This document shows, piece by piece, positions 40,528-48,995 of a stretch of DNA of 64,000 nucleotides (position 1 is its first letter; each line of letters starts with the position of its first letter). Position numbers and translations under genes: made by a program. The stretch is from the NCBI RefSeq assembly GCF_027853965.1, contig NZ_JAQGLB010000001.1, positions 248,001 to 312,000 on the forward strand. Reading direction: 5' to 3'. Origin of the DNA: Saccharopolyspora indica (lineage in GTDB: Bacteria > Actinomycetota > Actinomycetes > Mycobacteriales > Pseudonocardiaceae). The notes below the pieces were generated by a model. The model had not been told where the DNA came from, ran no database searches, and was given only the letters and a program-made list of their open reading frames with translations.

Positions 40528-43418
40528 CGCGCCAGCGCCTCGCGCACGAGCTCCACCGGGTGCCAGGCGGTGCGGCCCGCGCCGTGGAAGATCTGCTGCC
40601 TGCACGACACACCGGTCGCGGCCACCACGGTCTCCTCGGATTCGGCTGCCAGCGCGGGGAAGAGCCGGTCGCCGCCGACGGTCATGGAGGTGTCGTAGTG
40701 CTCCGCCTCGAACCCGAACGAACCCGCCATCCCGCAACATCCCGCGTCGATCTCCACCACCTGCGCACCCGGGATCCGGCGCAGCAGCGCCATCGTGGCG
40801 GCGGTGCCGACCTCGGCCTTCTGGTGGCAGTGGCCGTGGAAGACGATGCGCCGCCCGGCGAGCCAGGAATCCGCGCGCAGCGCCAGCCGCCCGGCGTCGA
40901 TGGCCTCGACGAGCAGTTCCTCGACCTGCTTGACCCGGTCGGCCACCGACGCGGCGCCGGGCAGCAGCGCGGTGTGCTCCTCGCGCAGCATCAGCACGCA
41001 CGACGGCTCGCAGCCGACGATCGGCGAATCCGGCGCGGTGTCCCGGTGCAGCGAGGTGACCAGCGCGGCGGCCTTCTCCTTCGCGTCCGCCAGCATCCCC
41101 TTCGACATGCTCGACCGGCCGCAGCAGCCGCCTCCGGCCAGCTCGACCCGCCAGCCGGCCCGCTCCAGCAGCTCGATGCCCGCCCGGCCGATGTGCGGCT
41201 CGGTGTAGGTGGTGAAGGAATCCGCGAGCCAGGTGACCGCGCCGAGCGGACCGCCGGCAGCGGGCCTCCGCCGGAACCAGCGCAGCAGGTTCTCCCGGTG
41301 GAACACCGGCAGCGGCCGGGCCGCGGTGATGCCGAGCGCGCGCTCCAGCAGGCGGCGCAGGAAACCGATCCGGCCCGGCAGGTTCGACAGCGGCGCGGTG
41401 GCCGAGCCGAGCCGGTTGAGCGCGCGGATCGCGGAGAACGCGCGCGACCGCAGCGGCGTTCCGTGGATCTCGTGGTGGTGCGCCAGCGCTTCGGCCTTCA
41501 ACGACGCCATGTCCACGCTCATCGGGCATTCGCTCTTGCAGGCCTTGCACATCAGGCAGAGGTCGAGGATCTCGTGCAGCCGCTCGTCGCCGAGCGCGGC
41601 GTGCGGATCCGGTTCCGACAGCGCCTTCACCAGCGCGTTGGCCCGGCCGCGGGTGGAGTGCTCCTCGCTCTTGGTCGCGATGTAGGACGGGCACATCACG
41701 CCCGCGGTCGACTTCCGGCAGGCGCCGATGTTCATGCAGCGGTCCGCCGCGCCGCGCATCCCGCCGACGACCTCGAACTCCAGCGAGGTCCGCAGCGGTG
41801 GGGCGGGTGGGAGGGCGTCGCGGTCGCGGAGGTTCTCGGTCATCGGCGGCGCGTCCACGATCTTGCCCGGGTTCAGCACGCCGTCCGGGTCGAAGAGCCG
41901 CTTGACCTCGCGCATCGCCTCGTAGAGCTGGTCGCCGAAGATCTCCCGGTTGAACTCGCTGCGGGCCAGCCCGTCGCCGTGCTCGCTGGAGTTCACCCCG
42001 CCGTACTCGGCGACGAGGTCCTTGACCGCCTCCGCGACGGTGCGCATCTTCGCGACCTCGGCCGGGTCGGTCAGGTCGACGAACGGGCGGATGTGCAGGC
42101 AGCCCACCGAGCAGTGCCCGTAGAACCCGGCCTCCATCCCGTGCTCGTCGAGGATCTCCTTGAACCGCTTCGTGTACTCGGCCAGGTGGACCGGGTCCAC
42201 GGCGGTGTCCTCGACGAAGGCCAGCGGGCGGCGGGTGCCCTCCCCGGCGGCCATCAGCAGGCCCAGGCTGGACTTGCGGACCTTCAGCAGCGCGGCCTGC
42301 TCGGCCGGGGTGACCGCGCGCAGCGTGTGGTAGCCGTGCCCGCTGCGCTGCCACTGCCGGTCGAGCTGGTCCAGCTTGGCGATCAGCTGCGCCTCGTCGT
42401 CGCCGGTGAAGGACACGAACAGCAGCGCGCCCGGGTCGCCGACGAGGACGGTGCCGAGATCGGCGAACTCGATCTTCTGCCGGGACAGCTCCAGGATCGT
42501 GCGGTCCATCAGCTCGACCTGGTGCGGATCGCAGGCCAGCGCGTCGGTGGTGGCCGAGATGGCGCTCGCGGCGTCGGTGAAGTGCCCGACGGCGTAGACC
42601 GTCCGCGCGGGTTTGGGCACCAGGTCCACCAGCGCGCGGGTGGCGACGACCAGCGTGCCCTCCGCGCCCACCACGAACTTCGCCAGGTCGAACGGCTCGC
42701 CCAGCCGGTCCAGCCGGTACCCGCAGGCGCGGCGCCAGAACGCGGGCATCTTCTCCTCGATGACCGCGGCGTTGGCCTCGGCCAGTTCCGGCAGCGCCTG
42801 GTAGATCCGCCCTTCGAGGGTGTCGGCCGCGGCACGGCGCCGCCGCTCGGCCTCGCCGACGGGCTCGAACCGGGTGCGCGAGCCGTCGGCGAGCACCACC
42901 TCCAGCGCCCGCACGTGATCGATCGTCATGCCGTAGGTCAGCGACCCGCTGCCCGCGGAGTTGTTCCCGATCATGCCGCCGATGGTGGCCCGGTTGCTGG
43001 TGGAGGTGTCCGGGCCGAACATCAGCCCGTGCTCGGCGGCGGCCTGGTTGAGCTGGTCCTGCACCACGCCGACCTCGACCAGCGCGGTGCGCGCCACCGG
43101 GTCGATCTCCAGGATCCGGTTCAGGTGCCGGGAGGTGTCGAGCACCAGGCCGGGCCCGACGGTCTGGCCGACCAGGCTGGTGCCCGCGCCGCGCGGCACG
43201 ATCGGCACGCCCAGCCCGGCGGCGATCCGCACCGCGGCGGCGACGTCGTCGGCGTGGCGCGGGAAGGCGACGCCGAGCGGCGTGATCGAGTACATGCTGG
43301 CGTCGCGGGAGAAGAGGTGGCGGGTGTAGTCGTCGAAGGCGACCTCGCCGTCGAGCGCGTCGCGCAGCGCGCGCTCCAGACGTGCGCCGAGGGTCTGCTG
43401 GGTGGTGGAGGCGGTCAT
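40518..43418 (-). CDS. FAD/Fe-S D-2-hydroxyacid dehydrogenase, fused type
   Basis: 966 aa. The N-terminal half is a VAO-type FAD domain (VPRGAGTSLVGQTVGPGLVLDTS and TIGGMIGNNSAGSGSLTYG) plus an FAD-oxidase C domain. The C-terminal half has ferredoxin-type clusters (CMNIGACR and CLMCKACKSECP) and two CCG domains (GGGCCGRSSMSKG and DAGCCGMAGSFG). This is the YdiJ-like fusion, which oxidises D-lactate, glycolate or D-2-hydroxyglutarate to the 2-oxo acid with electrons passed to quinone. AAGGG precedes ATG 43418. It lies 29 bp after the aminotransferase gene. Confidence 0.9.
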   Translation of the reverse strand: MTASTTQQTLGARLERALRDALDGEVAFDDYTRHLFSRDASMYSITPLGVAFPRHADDVAAAVRIAAGLGVPIVPRGAGTSLVGQTVGPGLVLDTSRHLNRILEIDPVARTALVEVGVVQDQLNQAAAEHGLMFGPDTSTSNRATIGGMIGNNSAGSGSLTYGMTIDHVRALEVVLADGSRTRFEPVGEAERRRRAAADTLEGRIYQALPELAEANAAVIEEKMPAFWRRACGYRLDRLGEPFDLAKFVVGAEGTLVVATRALVDLVPKPARTVYAVGHFTDAASAISATTDALACDPHQVELMDRTILELSRQKIEFADLGTVLVGDPGALLFVSFTGDDEAQLIAKLDQLDRQWQRSGHGYHTLRAVTPAEQAALLKVRKSSLGLLMAAGEGTRRPLAFVEDTAVDPVHLAEYTKRFKEILDEHGMEAGFYGHCSVGCLHIRPFVDLTDPAEVAKMRTVAEAVKDLVAEYGGVNSSEHGDGLARSEFNREIFGDQLYEAMREVKRLFDPDGVLNPGKIVDAPPMTENLRDRDALPPAPPLRTSLEFEVVGGMRGAADRCMNIGACRKSTAGVMCPSYIATKSEEHSTRGRANALVKALSEPDPHAALGDERLHEILDLCLMCKACKSECPMSVDMASLKAEALAHHHEIHGTPLRSRAFSAIRALNRLGSATAPLSNLPGRIGFLRRLLERALGITAARPLPVFHRENLLRWFRRRPAAGGPLGAVTWLADSFTTYTEPHIGRAGIELLERAGWRVELAGGGCCGRSSMSKGMLADAKEKAAALVTSLHRDTAPDSPIVGCEPSCVLMLREEHTALLPGAASVADRVKQVEELLVEAIDAGRLALRADSWLAGRRIVFHGHCHQKAEVGTAATMALLRRIPGAQVVEIDAGCCGMAGSFGFEAEHYDTSMTVGGDRLFPALAAESEETVVAATGVSCRQQIFHGAGRTAWHPVELVREALARCD

Positions 43419-43447
43419 CTCGGAACCCTTCCGTCCGGTGTCAGCGG

Positions 43448-44605
43448 TCAGGCGCGCAGCACCTCTAGTGCGGCCCGGATCCCGCCGGGGTCGACGGGAA
43501 CCCCGGCCAGCTCGAGTCCCATTTGGACGCCCGAGAGGGTTCCGGCCAGCGTGAGGTCGTTGAAGTCGCCGAGGTGGCCGATGCGGAACACCCGGCCGCT
43601 GACCTTGCCCAGCCCGGCGCCCAGCGACATGTCGAAGCGGTCCAGGATGATCTGGCGGACCTTGTTCGCGTCGTGCTCCTCGTCCAGCAGCACCGCGGTC
43701 AGCGCGCTGGAGTGCTCGCGCTCGTCGGCGCACAGCACCTCCAGGCCCCAGCCGCGCACGGCGGCCCTGGTCGCCGCGGCGTGCCGGTCGTGCCGGGCGA
43801 AGACCGCGGGCAGCCCTTCGGATTCGAGCAGCGCCAACGCTTCTCGCAGCCCGTAGAGCAGGTTGGTGGGCGGGGTGTAGGGGTAGTACCCGCGCTCGTT
43901 GGCTTCGAGGAACGGCGCCCAGTTCCAGTACGACTTCGGCAGCCGCGCTCCTTCGGCGGCGGCGAGCGCCTTCTCGCTGATCGCGTTGAAACCCAGGCCG
44001 GGCGGCAGCATCAGGCCCTTCTGCGAGCAGCTGATCGTGACGTCCACGCCCCACTCGTCGTGCCGGTAGTCGATGGAGCCCAGCGAGGAGATGGTGTCCA
44101 CCAGCAGCAGCGCCGGGTGATCGGCCCGGTCGATGGCCGCCCGGATCTCCGGCACCCGGCTGGTGACGCCGGTGGAGGTCTCGTTGTGCACCACCATCAC
44201 GGCGGCGATGCGGTGCCGGGTGTCGGCGGCCAGCCGCTCGGCCACCACCGCCGGGTCGACTCCGTGCCGCCAGTCGCCGGGGACGAAGTCCACGACCAGC
44301 CCGAGCCCCTCGGCCATGTCGCGCCACAGGGTGGCGAAGTGGCCGGTCTCGAAGGCGAGCACGTGATCGCCGGGGGAGAGGGTGTTGACCAGCGCGGCTT
44401 CCCAGGCCCCGGTGCCCGAGGACGGGTAGATCACCACCGGGCCGCTGGTGCCGAACACCGGCTTGATCCGGCGCAGCACGTCGAGCGCGAGCTCGGCGAA
44501 GTCCGGCCCGCGGTGGTCGATGGTGGGTTGCGCGATGGCGCGCAGGACCCGGTCGGGAACGTTGGTCGGTCCGGGGATCTGCAGGAAGTGCCGTCCGGCT
44601 CTCAT
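43448..44605 (-). CDS. PLP aminotransferase, alanine/serine-glyoxylate type
   Basis: 385 aa class V aminotransferase. The N-terminal FLQIPGPTNVPDRVLRA is characteristic of serine-/alanine-glyoxylate aminotransferases; PSSGTGAWEAAL binds PLP phosphate, DTISSLG has the PLP Asp, and Lys196 in SCSQKGLMLPPGLGF forms the Schiff base. It would convert glyoxylate or a related 2-oxo acid to the amino acid. It is the first gene of the leftward operon and divergent from the IclR regulator at 44830. Confidence 0.9.
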   Translation of the reverse strand: MRAGRHFLQIPGPTNVPDRVLRAIAQPTIDHRGPDFAELALDVLRRIKPVFGTSGPVVIYPSSGTGAWEAALVNTLSPGDHVLAFETGHFATLWRDMAEGLGLVVDFVPGDWRHGVDPAVVAERLAADTRHRIAAVMVVHNETSTGVTSRVPEIRAAIDRADHPALLLVDTISSLGSIDYRHDEWGVDVTISCSQKGLMLPPGLGFNAISEKALAAAEGARLPKSYWNWAPFLEANERGYYPYTPPTNLLYGLREALALLESEGLPAVFARHDRHAAATRAAVRGWGLEVLCADEREHSSALTAVLLDEEHDANKVRQIILDRFDMSLGAGLGKVSGRVFRIGHLGDFNDLTLAGTLSGVQMGLELAGVPVDPGGIRAALEVLRA

Positions 44606-44732
44606 CAGTCCCGTCTCTCCGCGATTGTCAGTGGTGGTTGCGTCCGGGATTGAGCTCGCGTTGTGCGGTTTCTTGTGGCTGGGTTGCATCACGGTCCCCT
44701 TAGGTGCGGTTGAGCAGGACTCGGGGCTCATC

Positions 44733-44782
44733 GCACAGCCTTCTTTCCCCGCCGCTGTGCCGTGTGGTGGTACGCTGTGCCG
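44733..44782. promoter_or_regulatory. Repeated CGCTGTGCCG motifs, candidate IclR operator
   Basis: CGCTGTGCCG occurs at 44753-44762 and again at 44773-44782, 20 bp apart, and an inverted GCACAGC lies at 44733-44739. They sit 50-100 bp before the IclR start within the 224-bp divergent region, as expected for an autoregulated IclR site. Confidence 0.5.
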
Positions 44783-44829
44783 ATTTGGAGCGCGGCGAGA
44801 GTAGGCAGCCGGATGAACGGAGTCAAGAC

Positions 44830-45579
44830 ATGCGCAACGTCCTGAACGCGCTGCGGGTGCTGGAAGAAGTCGCCGCGCGCCAGCCGATCGGCGTCGGCGA
44901 ACTGGCCAGAGCGCTGGACATGCCGAAGAGCACGGCGCAGCGCGCCTTGCTCACGCTCGGCGAAGCGGGCTGGATCCGCCCGGCGGAGGGCGAGGTCAAG
45001 CGGTGGGCGCTGACCACCAAGGCGCTCTCGATCGGCGGACGGGCCAGCGGCGACCTCGGACTGCGCGACGCGGCCCGGCCGATCATGGAGGACCTGCGGC
45101 GGCGCACCGAGGAGACGATCCACCTGACCGTCCCGGAGGAGGACAAGGTGGTCCTGATCGAGCGGCTGGAAACCTCCAAGCCGCTGCGCATCAGCATGTC
45201 GCTCGGGCACGCGCTGCCGCTGCACGCATCGGCCAACGGCAAGGCGGTCCTCGCGCACAGCAGCGCCGAGGTGCTCAAACGCCTTGCGATCGGCGAACTC
45301 CCGCGCTACACCGACAGCACGATCACCGACCCGGACCAGATGCTCGCCGAGCTGGAGCGGATCCGCCTGCGCGGCTTCGCGGTCAACCACGGCGAGTGGC
45401 GCACCGACGTCGGCTCGGTGGCGGCCGCGGTGGTGGCCGAACCCGAGCGGCCGGTGGCCAGCCTCAGCGTCAACATCCCGATGAGCCGCCTGACCGAGGA
45501 ATCGGAGGAGGGTTTCGGCCGGGCGGTGGCGGAAGCGGCCGAGCTCCTCGCCGCCCGCCTCGGCTACGAAACGCAGTAG
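44830..45579 (+). CDS. IclR family transcriptional regulator
   Basis: 249 aa. The N-terminal winged helix (VGELARALDMPKSTAQRALLTLGEAGW) precedes an IclR effector domain with ETIHLTVPEEDKVVLIERLE, LPLHASANGKAVLA, and AAAVVAEPERPVASLSVNIPMSRL. It is divergent from the aminotransferase and therefore the likely regulator of the 38.3-44.6 kb catabolic cluster. ATG 44830 follows GGAG by eight bases. Confidence 0.9.
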   Translation: MRNVLNALRVLEEVAARQPIGVGELARALDMPKSTAQRALLTLGEAGWIRPAEGEVKRWALTTKALSIGGRASGDLGLRDAARPIMEDLRRRTEETIHLTVPEEDKVVLIERLETSKPLRISMSLGHALPLHASANGKAVLAHSSAEVLKRLAIGELPRYTDSTITDPDQMLAELERIRLRGFAVNHGEWRTDVGSVAAAVVAEPERPVASLSVNIPMSRLTEESEEGFGRAVAEAAELLAARLGYETQ

Positions 45580-45598
45580 TGGCGCCGATCGCAGGAGC

Positions 45599-46984
45599 TC
45601 AGAACGACTTCACGGCCCGGTCGGTCGCCCAGGCCACGTGGCCGTCCGGTCGGATCAGCGCCGCGCGGACCGATGCCCAGTCCGGCCGGGTTTCGGCGAG
45701 CTCGTCCCGCCCACCGGTGAAGTCGAGCCGCACGTGGCGGCCGGGCCGCAGCCGCTCGAACAGGCACGTGCCGTCGCCGAACCGCAGGTTCGGGGCGCGC
45801 AGGCCGGTCAGCGGGTGCGCGCCCGGATCCGCCGGCGGGTAGCGCACCGCCAGGCCGGAGAGCCGTTCGGCCAGGGCGCGGGAGAACTCCGGCTGCTCGG
45901 CGATCAGCTTCGACAGCAGTGCGCGCAGCTGCTGGCCGTCCGGCGAGAACGCGGCGAACAGCGCGTTCTGCGCCTGCGTGCTCTCCAGCAGGTCGACGCC
46001 GACCGGGTGCCGCTCGTCGTGGTAGCTGTCCAGCAGGTCCTCGGAGGTCGCTCCCGATGCCACGGCGGCGAGCTTCCACCCGAGGTTCATCGCGTCCTGC
46101 ACCCCGACGTTGAGGCCGACACCACCGGCGGGCATGTGCTGGTGCGCGGCGTCTCCGGCCAGCAGCACCCGGCCCGCGCGGTAGCGCTCGGCTTGTCTGC
46201 TGGCGTTGCCGAACCGGGACAGCCAGGCCGGTGAGCGCATCCCGTGGTCGGTGCCGGTGATCGCGGTGACCTTGGCCCGCACCTCGTCGAGGGTCGGCTC
46301 ACCGGGCCAGTCGGTCCGCAGGTCGTCCGGGGTTTGCCCGACGAGCCGGTGCAGCCCGCCGGGCAGCGGCACGATCATCACCCCGCCGCGCTCGGTCGCC
46401 ACGGTGGCGAAGTTGCCCGCCGGTGGTGCGTCCAGCACCACGTCTGCCAGCCAGCCGAGCATGGTGTGGGCGGTGCCGGGGAAGCCGATGCCCGCCGACC
46501 GCCGCACGGTGCTGCGGGTGCCGTCGCAGCCGACCACGTACCCGGCTTCGAGCGCGTATGCGCCGTCCGGCCCCTCGGCCTCGACCGTGACCGAGCTGCC
46601 GTTGTCGACGACCTTCGCGACCCGGTGTCCACGCAGGACCGTCGCGCCCGCGGCCCGCGCGTGCTGCTCGAACAACTCCTCGGTGCGGGCCTGCGGGATG
46701 GCGAGCGTGTACTGGAAGTCCGTGTCGAGCAGCCGGAAGTCGAGCCGGTCGTCGAGCATCCCGAAGTGCCCGCTGGGAATGCGGACGCCTTCGGTCAGGA
46801 ACTGCTCGTGCAGTCCGCGCGAGGCGAGCAGCTCGATGGTGCGGGGATGGATGGTGAGCGCCCGGGAGCGCTGATCGGGAGCCGCTCGCGGTTCGAGCAC
46901 GGTGACGCCGATCCCGGCCAGTCGCAGTTCCGCGGCGAGCCGGAGCCCGACCGGCCCGGCCCCGGCGATGACGACCTCGTCCAT
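45599..46984 (-). CDS. FAD-dependent aromatic monooxygenase
   Basis: 461 aa PHBH-fold hydroxylase: GAGPVGLRLAAELRLAG dinucleotide motif at the N-terminus, a DG motif in VVGCDGTRSTVRRSAGI, and GRVLLAGDAAHQHMPAGGVGLNVGVQDAMNLGWKLA. The C-terminal thioredoxin-like part is short. Such enzymes hydroxylate aromatics or polyketides, or inactivate antibiotics such as rifampicin and tetracycline. Pairing with a TetR-class regulator makes drug or xenobiotic inactivation plausible. GAGGAGG precedes the ATG; a long palindromic operator adjoins it. Confidence 0.9.
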   Translation of the reverse strand: MDEVVIAGAGPVGLRLAAELRLAGIGVTVLEPRAAPDQRSRALTIHPRTIELLASRGLHEQFLTEGVRIPSGHFGMLDDRLDFRLLDTDFQYTLAIPQARTEELFEQHARAAGATVLRGHRVAKVVDNGSSVTVEAEGPDGAYALEAGYVVGCDGTRSTVRRSAGIGFPGTAHTMLGWLADVVLDAPPAGNFATVATERGGVMIVPLPGGLHRLVGQTPDDLRTDWPGEPTLDEVRAKVTAITGTDHGMRSPAWLSRFGNASRQAERYRAGRVLLAGDAAHQHMPAGGVGLNVGVQDAMNLGWKLAAVASGATSEDLLDSYHDERHPVGVDLLESTQAQNALFAAFSPDGQQLRALLSKLIAEQPEFSRALAERLSGLAVRYPPADPGAHPLTGLRAPNLRFGDGTCLFERLRPGRHVRLDFTGGRDELAETRPDWASVRAALIRPDGHVAWATDRAVKSF

Positions 46985-46995
46985 GGAACCTCCTC

Positions 46996-47061
46996 TTGTT
47001 CACTGACCAACACTAGTGGCTGTGTTGGTCAGTGAACAAGAGTGCGTTGTCCGTTGAACAA
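46996..47061. promoter_or_regulatory. Cluster of three TetR-type operators
   Basis: TTGTTCACTGACCAA (46996-47010) and its exact inverse (47025-47039) are near-palindromes lying inside 21-bp perfect arms (46993-47013 and 47022-47042). A weaker copy, TTGTCCGTTGAACAA, is at 47047-47061. They fill the divergent promoter between the monooxygenase and TetR genes. Confidence 0.7.
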
Positions 47062-47107
47062 GCGAGGTCCGGCCGCTGCGGGCCGCCGCCCGGTTTAGGA
47101 TCGCGGG

Positions 47108-47707
47108 ATGAGCGAGCGGCAGCAGGAGATCGCCCGGGCGGCGCTGGAACTGCTGGAGGACAGGGGAGCGGAGGCGGTGAGCCTGCGCGCGGTCGCCGAC
47201 CGGCTCGGCGTGCGGCTCAACACGGTGTCCTGGCACGTCGGCTCGAAGGCCGGGTTGCAGGACCTGATGGCCGACGAGATCGTCGGCGAGGTGTCGCTGA
47301 AGCGGTTGCCCAAGGAGTGGGAGCCGCGCGTGCGCGAACTGGTCCGCCGCTACCGCGCAGCGTTGCTGCGGCACCGGGACGGAGCCGCCGTCGTCGCGGG
47401 CACGTTCGTGGCCAGGCCGAACACCCTCGGGCTGTCCGACGCGCTGGTCGCGGCACTGCTCGGCTCGGGCTGCGGCGACGCCGACGCGGCGTGGACGGCG
47501 TGGACGCTCGTGTACTTCACGCTCGGCCTCGTGGCCGAGGAGCAGAGCGCGCCGGACGGCGATGGGGCGCTCGCCACCGCGGTCACCGCGGGCGCCTACC
47601 CGGCGCTCGCGCGCACTGTCGTGCACATCGGCGCCGGCAGCTTCGGCGAGCGGCACCGCTTCGGCCTGGACCTGATCCTCGACGGTCTGCGCGCTCGCAT
47701 CCGCTGA
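47108..47707 (+). CDS. TetR family regulator, TetR_C-like
   Basis: 199 aa. The helix-turn-helix is EAVSLRAVADRLGVRLNTVSWHVGSKAGL, and the C-terminal helices resemble the tetracycline-repressor ligand domain. It is divergent from the FAD monooxygenase with three matching palindromes between, so it very likely represses both genes until an aromatic ligand binds. Confidence 0.9.
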   Translation: MSERQQEIARAALELLEDRGAEAVSLRAVADRLGVRLNTVSWHVGSKAGLQDLMADEIVGEVSLKRLPKEWEPRVRELVRRYRAALLRHRDGAAVVAGTFVARPNTLGLSDALVAALLGSGCGDADAAWTAWTLVYFTLGLVAEEQSAPDGDGALATAVTAGAYPALARTVVHIGAGSFGERHRFGLDLILDGLRARIR

Positions 47708-47761
47708 GGTTCGGATCGGGAGCGAGCAAGACCGGTTGGTCCTGTGCGGATGGTCCCGGGA

Positions 47762-47792
47762 GCGGGGCCGTGGAACGGATCCACGGCCCCGC
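47762..47792. terminator. Strong bidirectional terminator
   Basis: GCGGGGCCGTGGA and its exact complement (13 bp) around a 5-nt loop, between the converging TetR and protease genes. Confidence 0.7.
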
Positions 47793-47801
47793 CCGCCCGG
47801 T

Positions 47802-48596
47802 TCACCGGCTGCGGTCGCCGCCGGTGGTCTGGCTGATCCAGTCGGCGTGGGCCACGACGCTGGTGTAGATGCCCGGCTTCTCCGTGCAGTTCTCGGCCTG
47901 CCCGCGGCTGGTCGCGCCGACGAGCGCGTAGCCGCTGCCGTTGCGCACCACGGCGGGGCCACCGGAGTCGCCGTAGCAGGCGCTGGCCTTGCCCTCCTGG
48001 TTGTCGATGCACAGCTCGCGCGAGGAGTCGAAGGGGTTGTCCGATCCGGTGCAGTTCGCCGGCTCGGTCGTGGTGGTCGTGAGCTCCTTCAGCTGCACCG
48101 GCGGTTCGCCGCACTTGGGTGTCGCGCACGTCTGCCCCCAGCCGAGCAGGTGCAGCTCGGTGCCGGTCTGCGGTGCCGAGCTCGCGATCTCGACCGGTTC
48201 GGCCTGGGCGGGCTTCGACAGGTGGACCAGGGCGATGTCGTAGCCGGCCTGCTGCTGCTTCGACTGCGGGTGGGTCACGAACTCGTCCGGTTCGACGAGC
48301 TCGCCGCCGCTGGTGCGATCGGTCGTGCCGATCCGGTACCGGACATCGCCCGGCTTCTTCCCGTCCACGCAGTGCGCGGCGGTGACCAGCCACTGCTCGT
48401 CGATCAGCGAGGCGCCGCAGTGGTGCTCGCCGTCGGTGGACTGCATGGACGCGACGAAACCGTACTCCTGAGTCGGCTGGGTACCTCCGATGATGAGCGG
48501 GGTGGCCGTGGCGCCGGCGACCGGTGTGGCGAGCGCCAGTCCGAAAAGCATCGCCGCTGACGCGAGAATTCCGCGGCGCAGAGAACCTCGGGGCAC
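47802..48596 (-). CDS. Secreted trypsin-like serine protease (S1)
   Basis: 264 aa. The signal peptide ends around ATPVAGATA, with mature IIGG near residue 35 as in zymogen-activated trypsins. Catalytic residues: His in VTAAHCVDG, Asp in YDIALVHL, and Ser211 in CYGDSGGPAVV; paired cysteines surround each. Extracellular protease, probably self-processed at the IIGG end. GTG start at 48596 after GGAAGGAG. It is divergent from the lectin-like gene at 48996. Confidence 0.92.
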   Translation of the reverse strand: MPRGSLRRGILASAAMLFGLALATPVAGATATPLIIGGTQPTQEYGFVASMQSTDGEHHCGASLIDEQWLVTAAHCVDGKKPGDVRYRIGTTDRTSGGELVEPDEFVTHPQSKQQQAGYDIALVHLSKPAQAEPVEIASSAPQTGTELHLLGWGQTCATPKCGEPPVQLKELTTTTTEPANCTGSDNPFDSSRELCIDNQEGKASACYGDSGGPAVVRNGSGYALVGATSRGQAENCTEKPGIYTSVVAHADWISQTTGGDRSR

Positions 48597-48995
48597 GTTC
48601 TCTCCTTCCAGGTCCAGCCCGGCGCCGGGGGAGTGCGCCGTGAGCTGGGGTTAGTCGGGTGTGCGGAGATACTGCCCAATGCGGGGAGTAATCGCATTAC
48701 TCCGAACGGACTAATCGCGACGTGTGGTCGATCGTGTGCCGAGAGTGTGCGGCGGCAGTGGCTGGTGTGGCGAATCCCGTTGCGCGGCAAAGGATCTTCA
48801 ATTTGTCCACTGTGGATGATCGGCCCGGTGGGGCCGGTTCGGTGTGCACCCGGTCGTGACGCGAAGTCCGCTCCGGTGCCCGGAATTTCACCGCACCGTC
48901 GCGTGAAGATCGGCGGGTGCGGTACCTGTGCTCAGCGGAAGCTCAGTGCGTCCGGGCGGAACGAGGCTCAGCCTCGGCTGGAAGGAAGGTCGATC
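48597..48995. other. 399-bp divergent intergenic region
   Basis: No convincing gene. It holds promoters for the protease and the beta-trefoil protein. GGAGTAAT-CGC-ATTACTCC (48685-48703) is a perfect palindrome, GGACTAATCGC at 48708-48718 repeats its half, and GGTTAGTC at 48649 is a related inverted half. These are the only structured elements I see in it. Confidence 0.5.
48685..48718. promoter_or_regulatory. Candidate operator: palindrome plus repeated half-site
   Basis: GGAGTAATCGCATTACTCC (8-bp arms, 3-nt centre) followed 23 bp from its start by GGACTAATCGC. It is placed between divergent secreted-protein genes and could coordinate both. Confidence 0.45.

Noticed and set aside
40560..43856. 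1098-codon plus-strand open frame
   Set aside because: Antisense shadow of the FAD/Fe-S dehydrogenase and aminotransferase; no recognisable motifs and no ribosome site.
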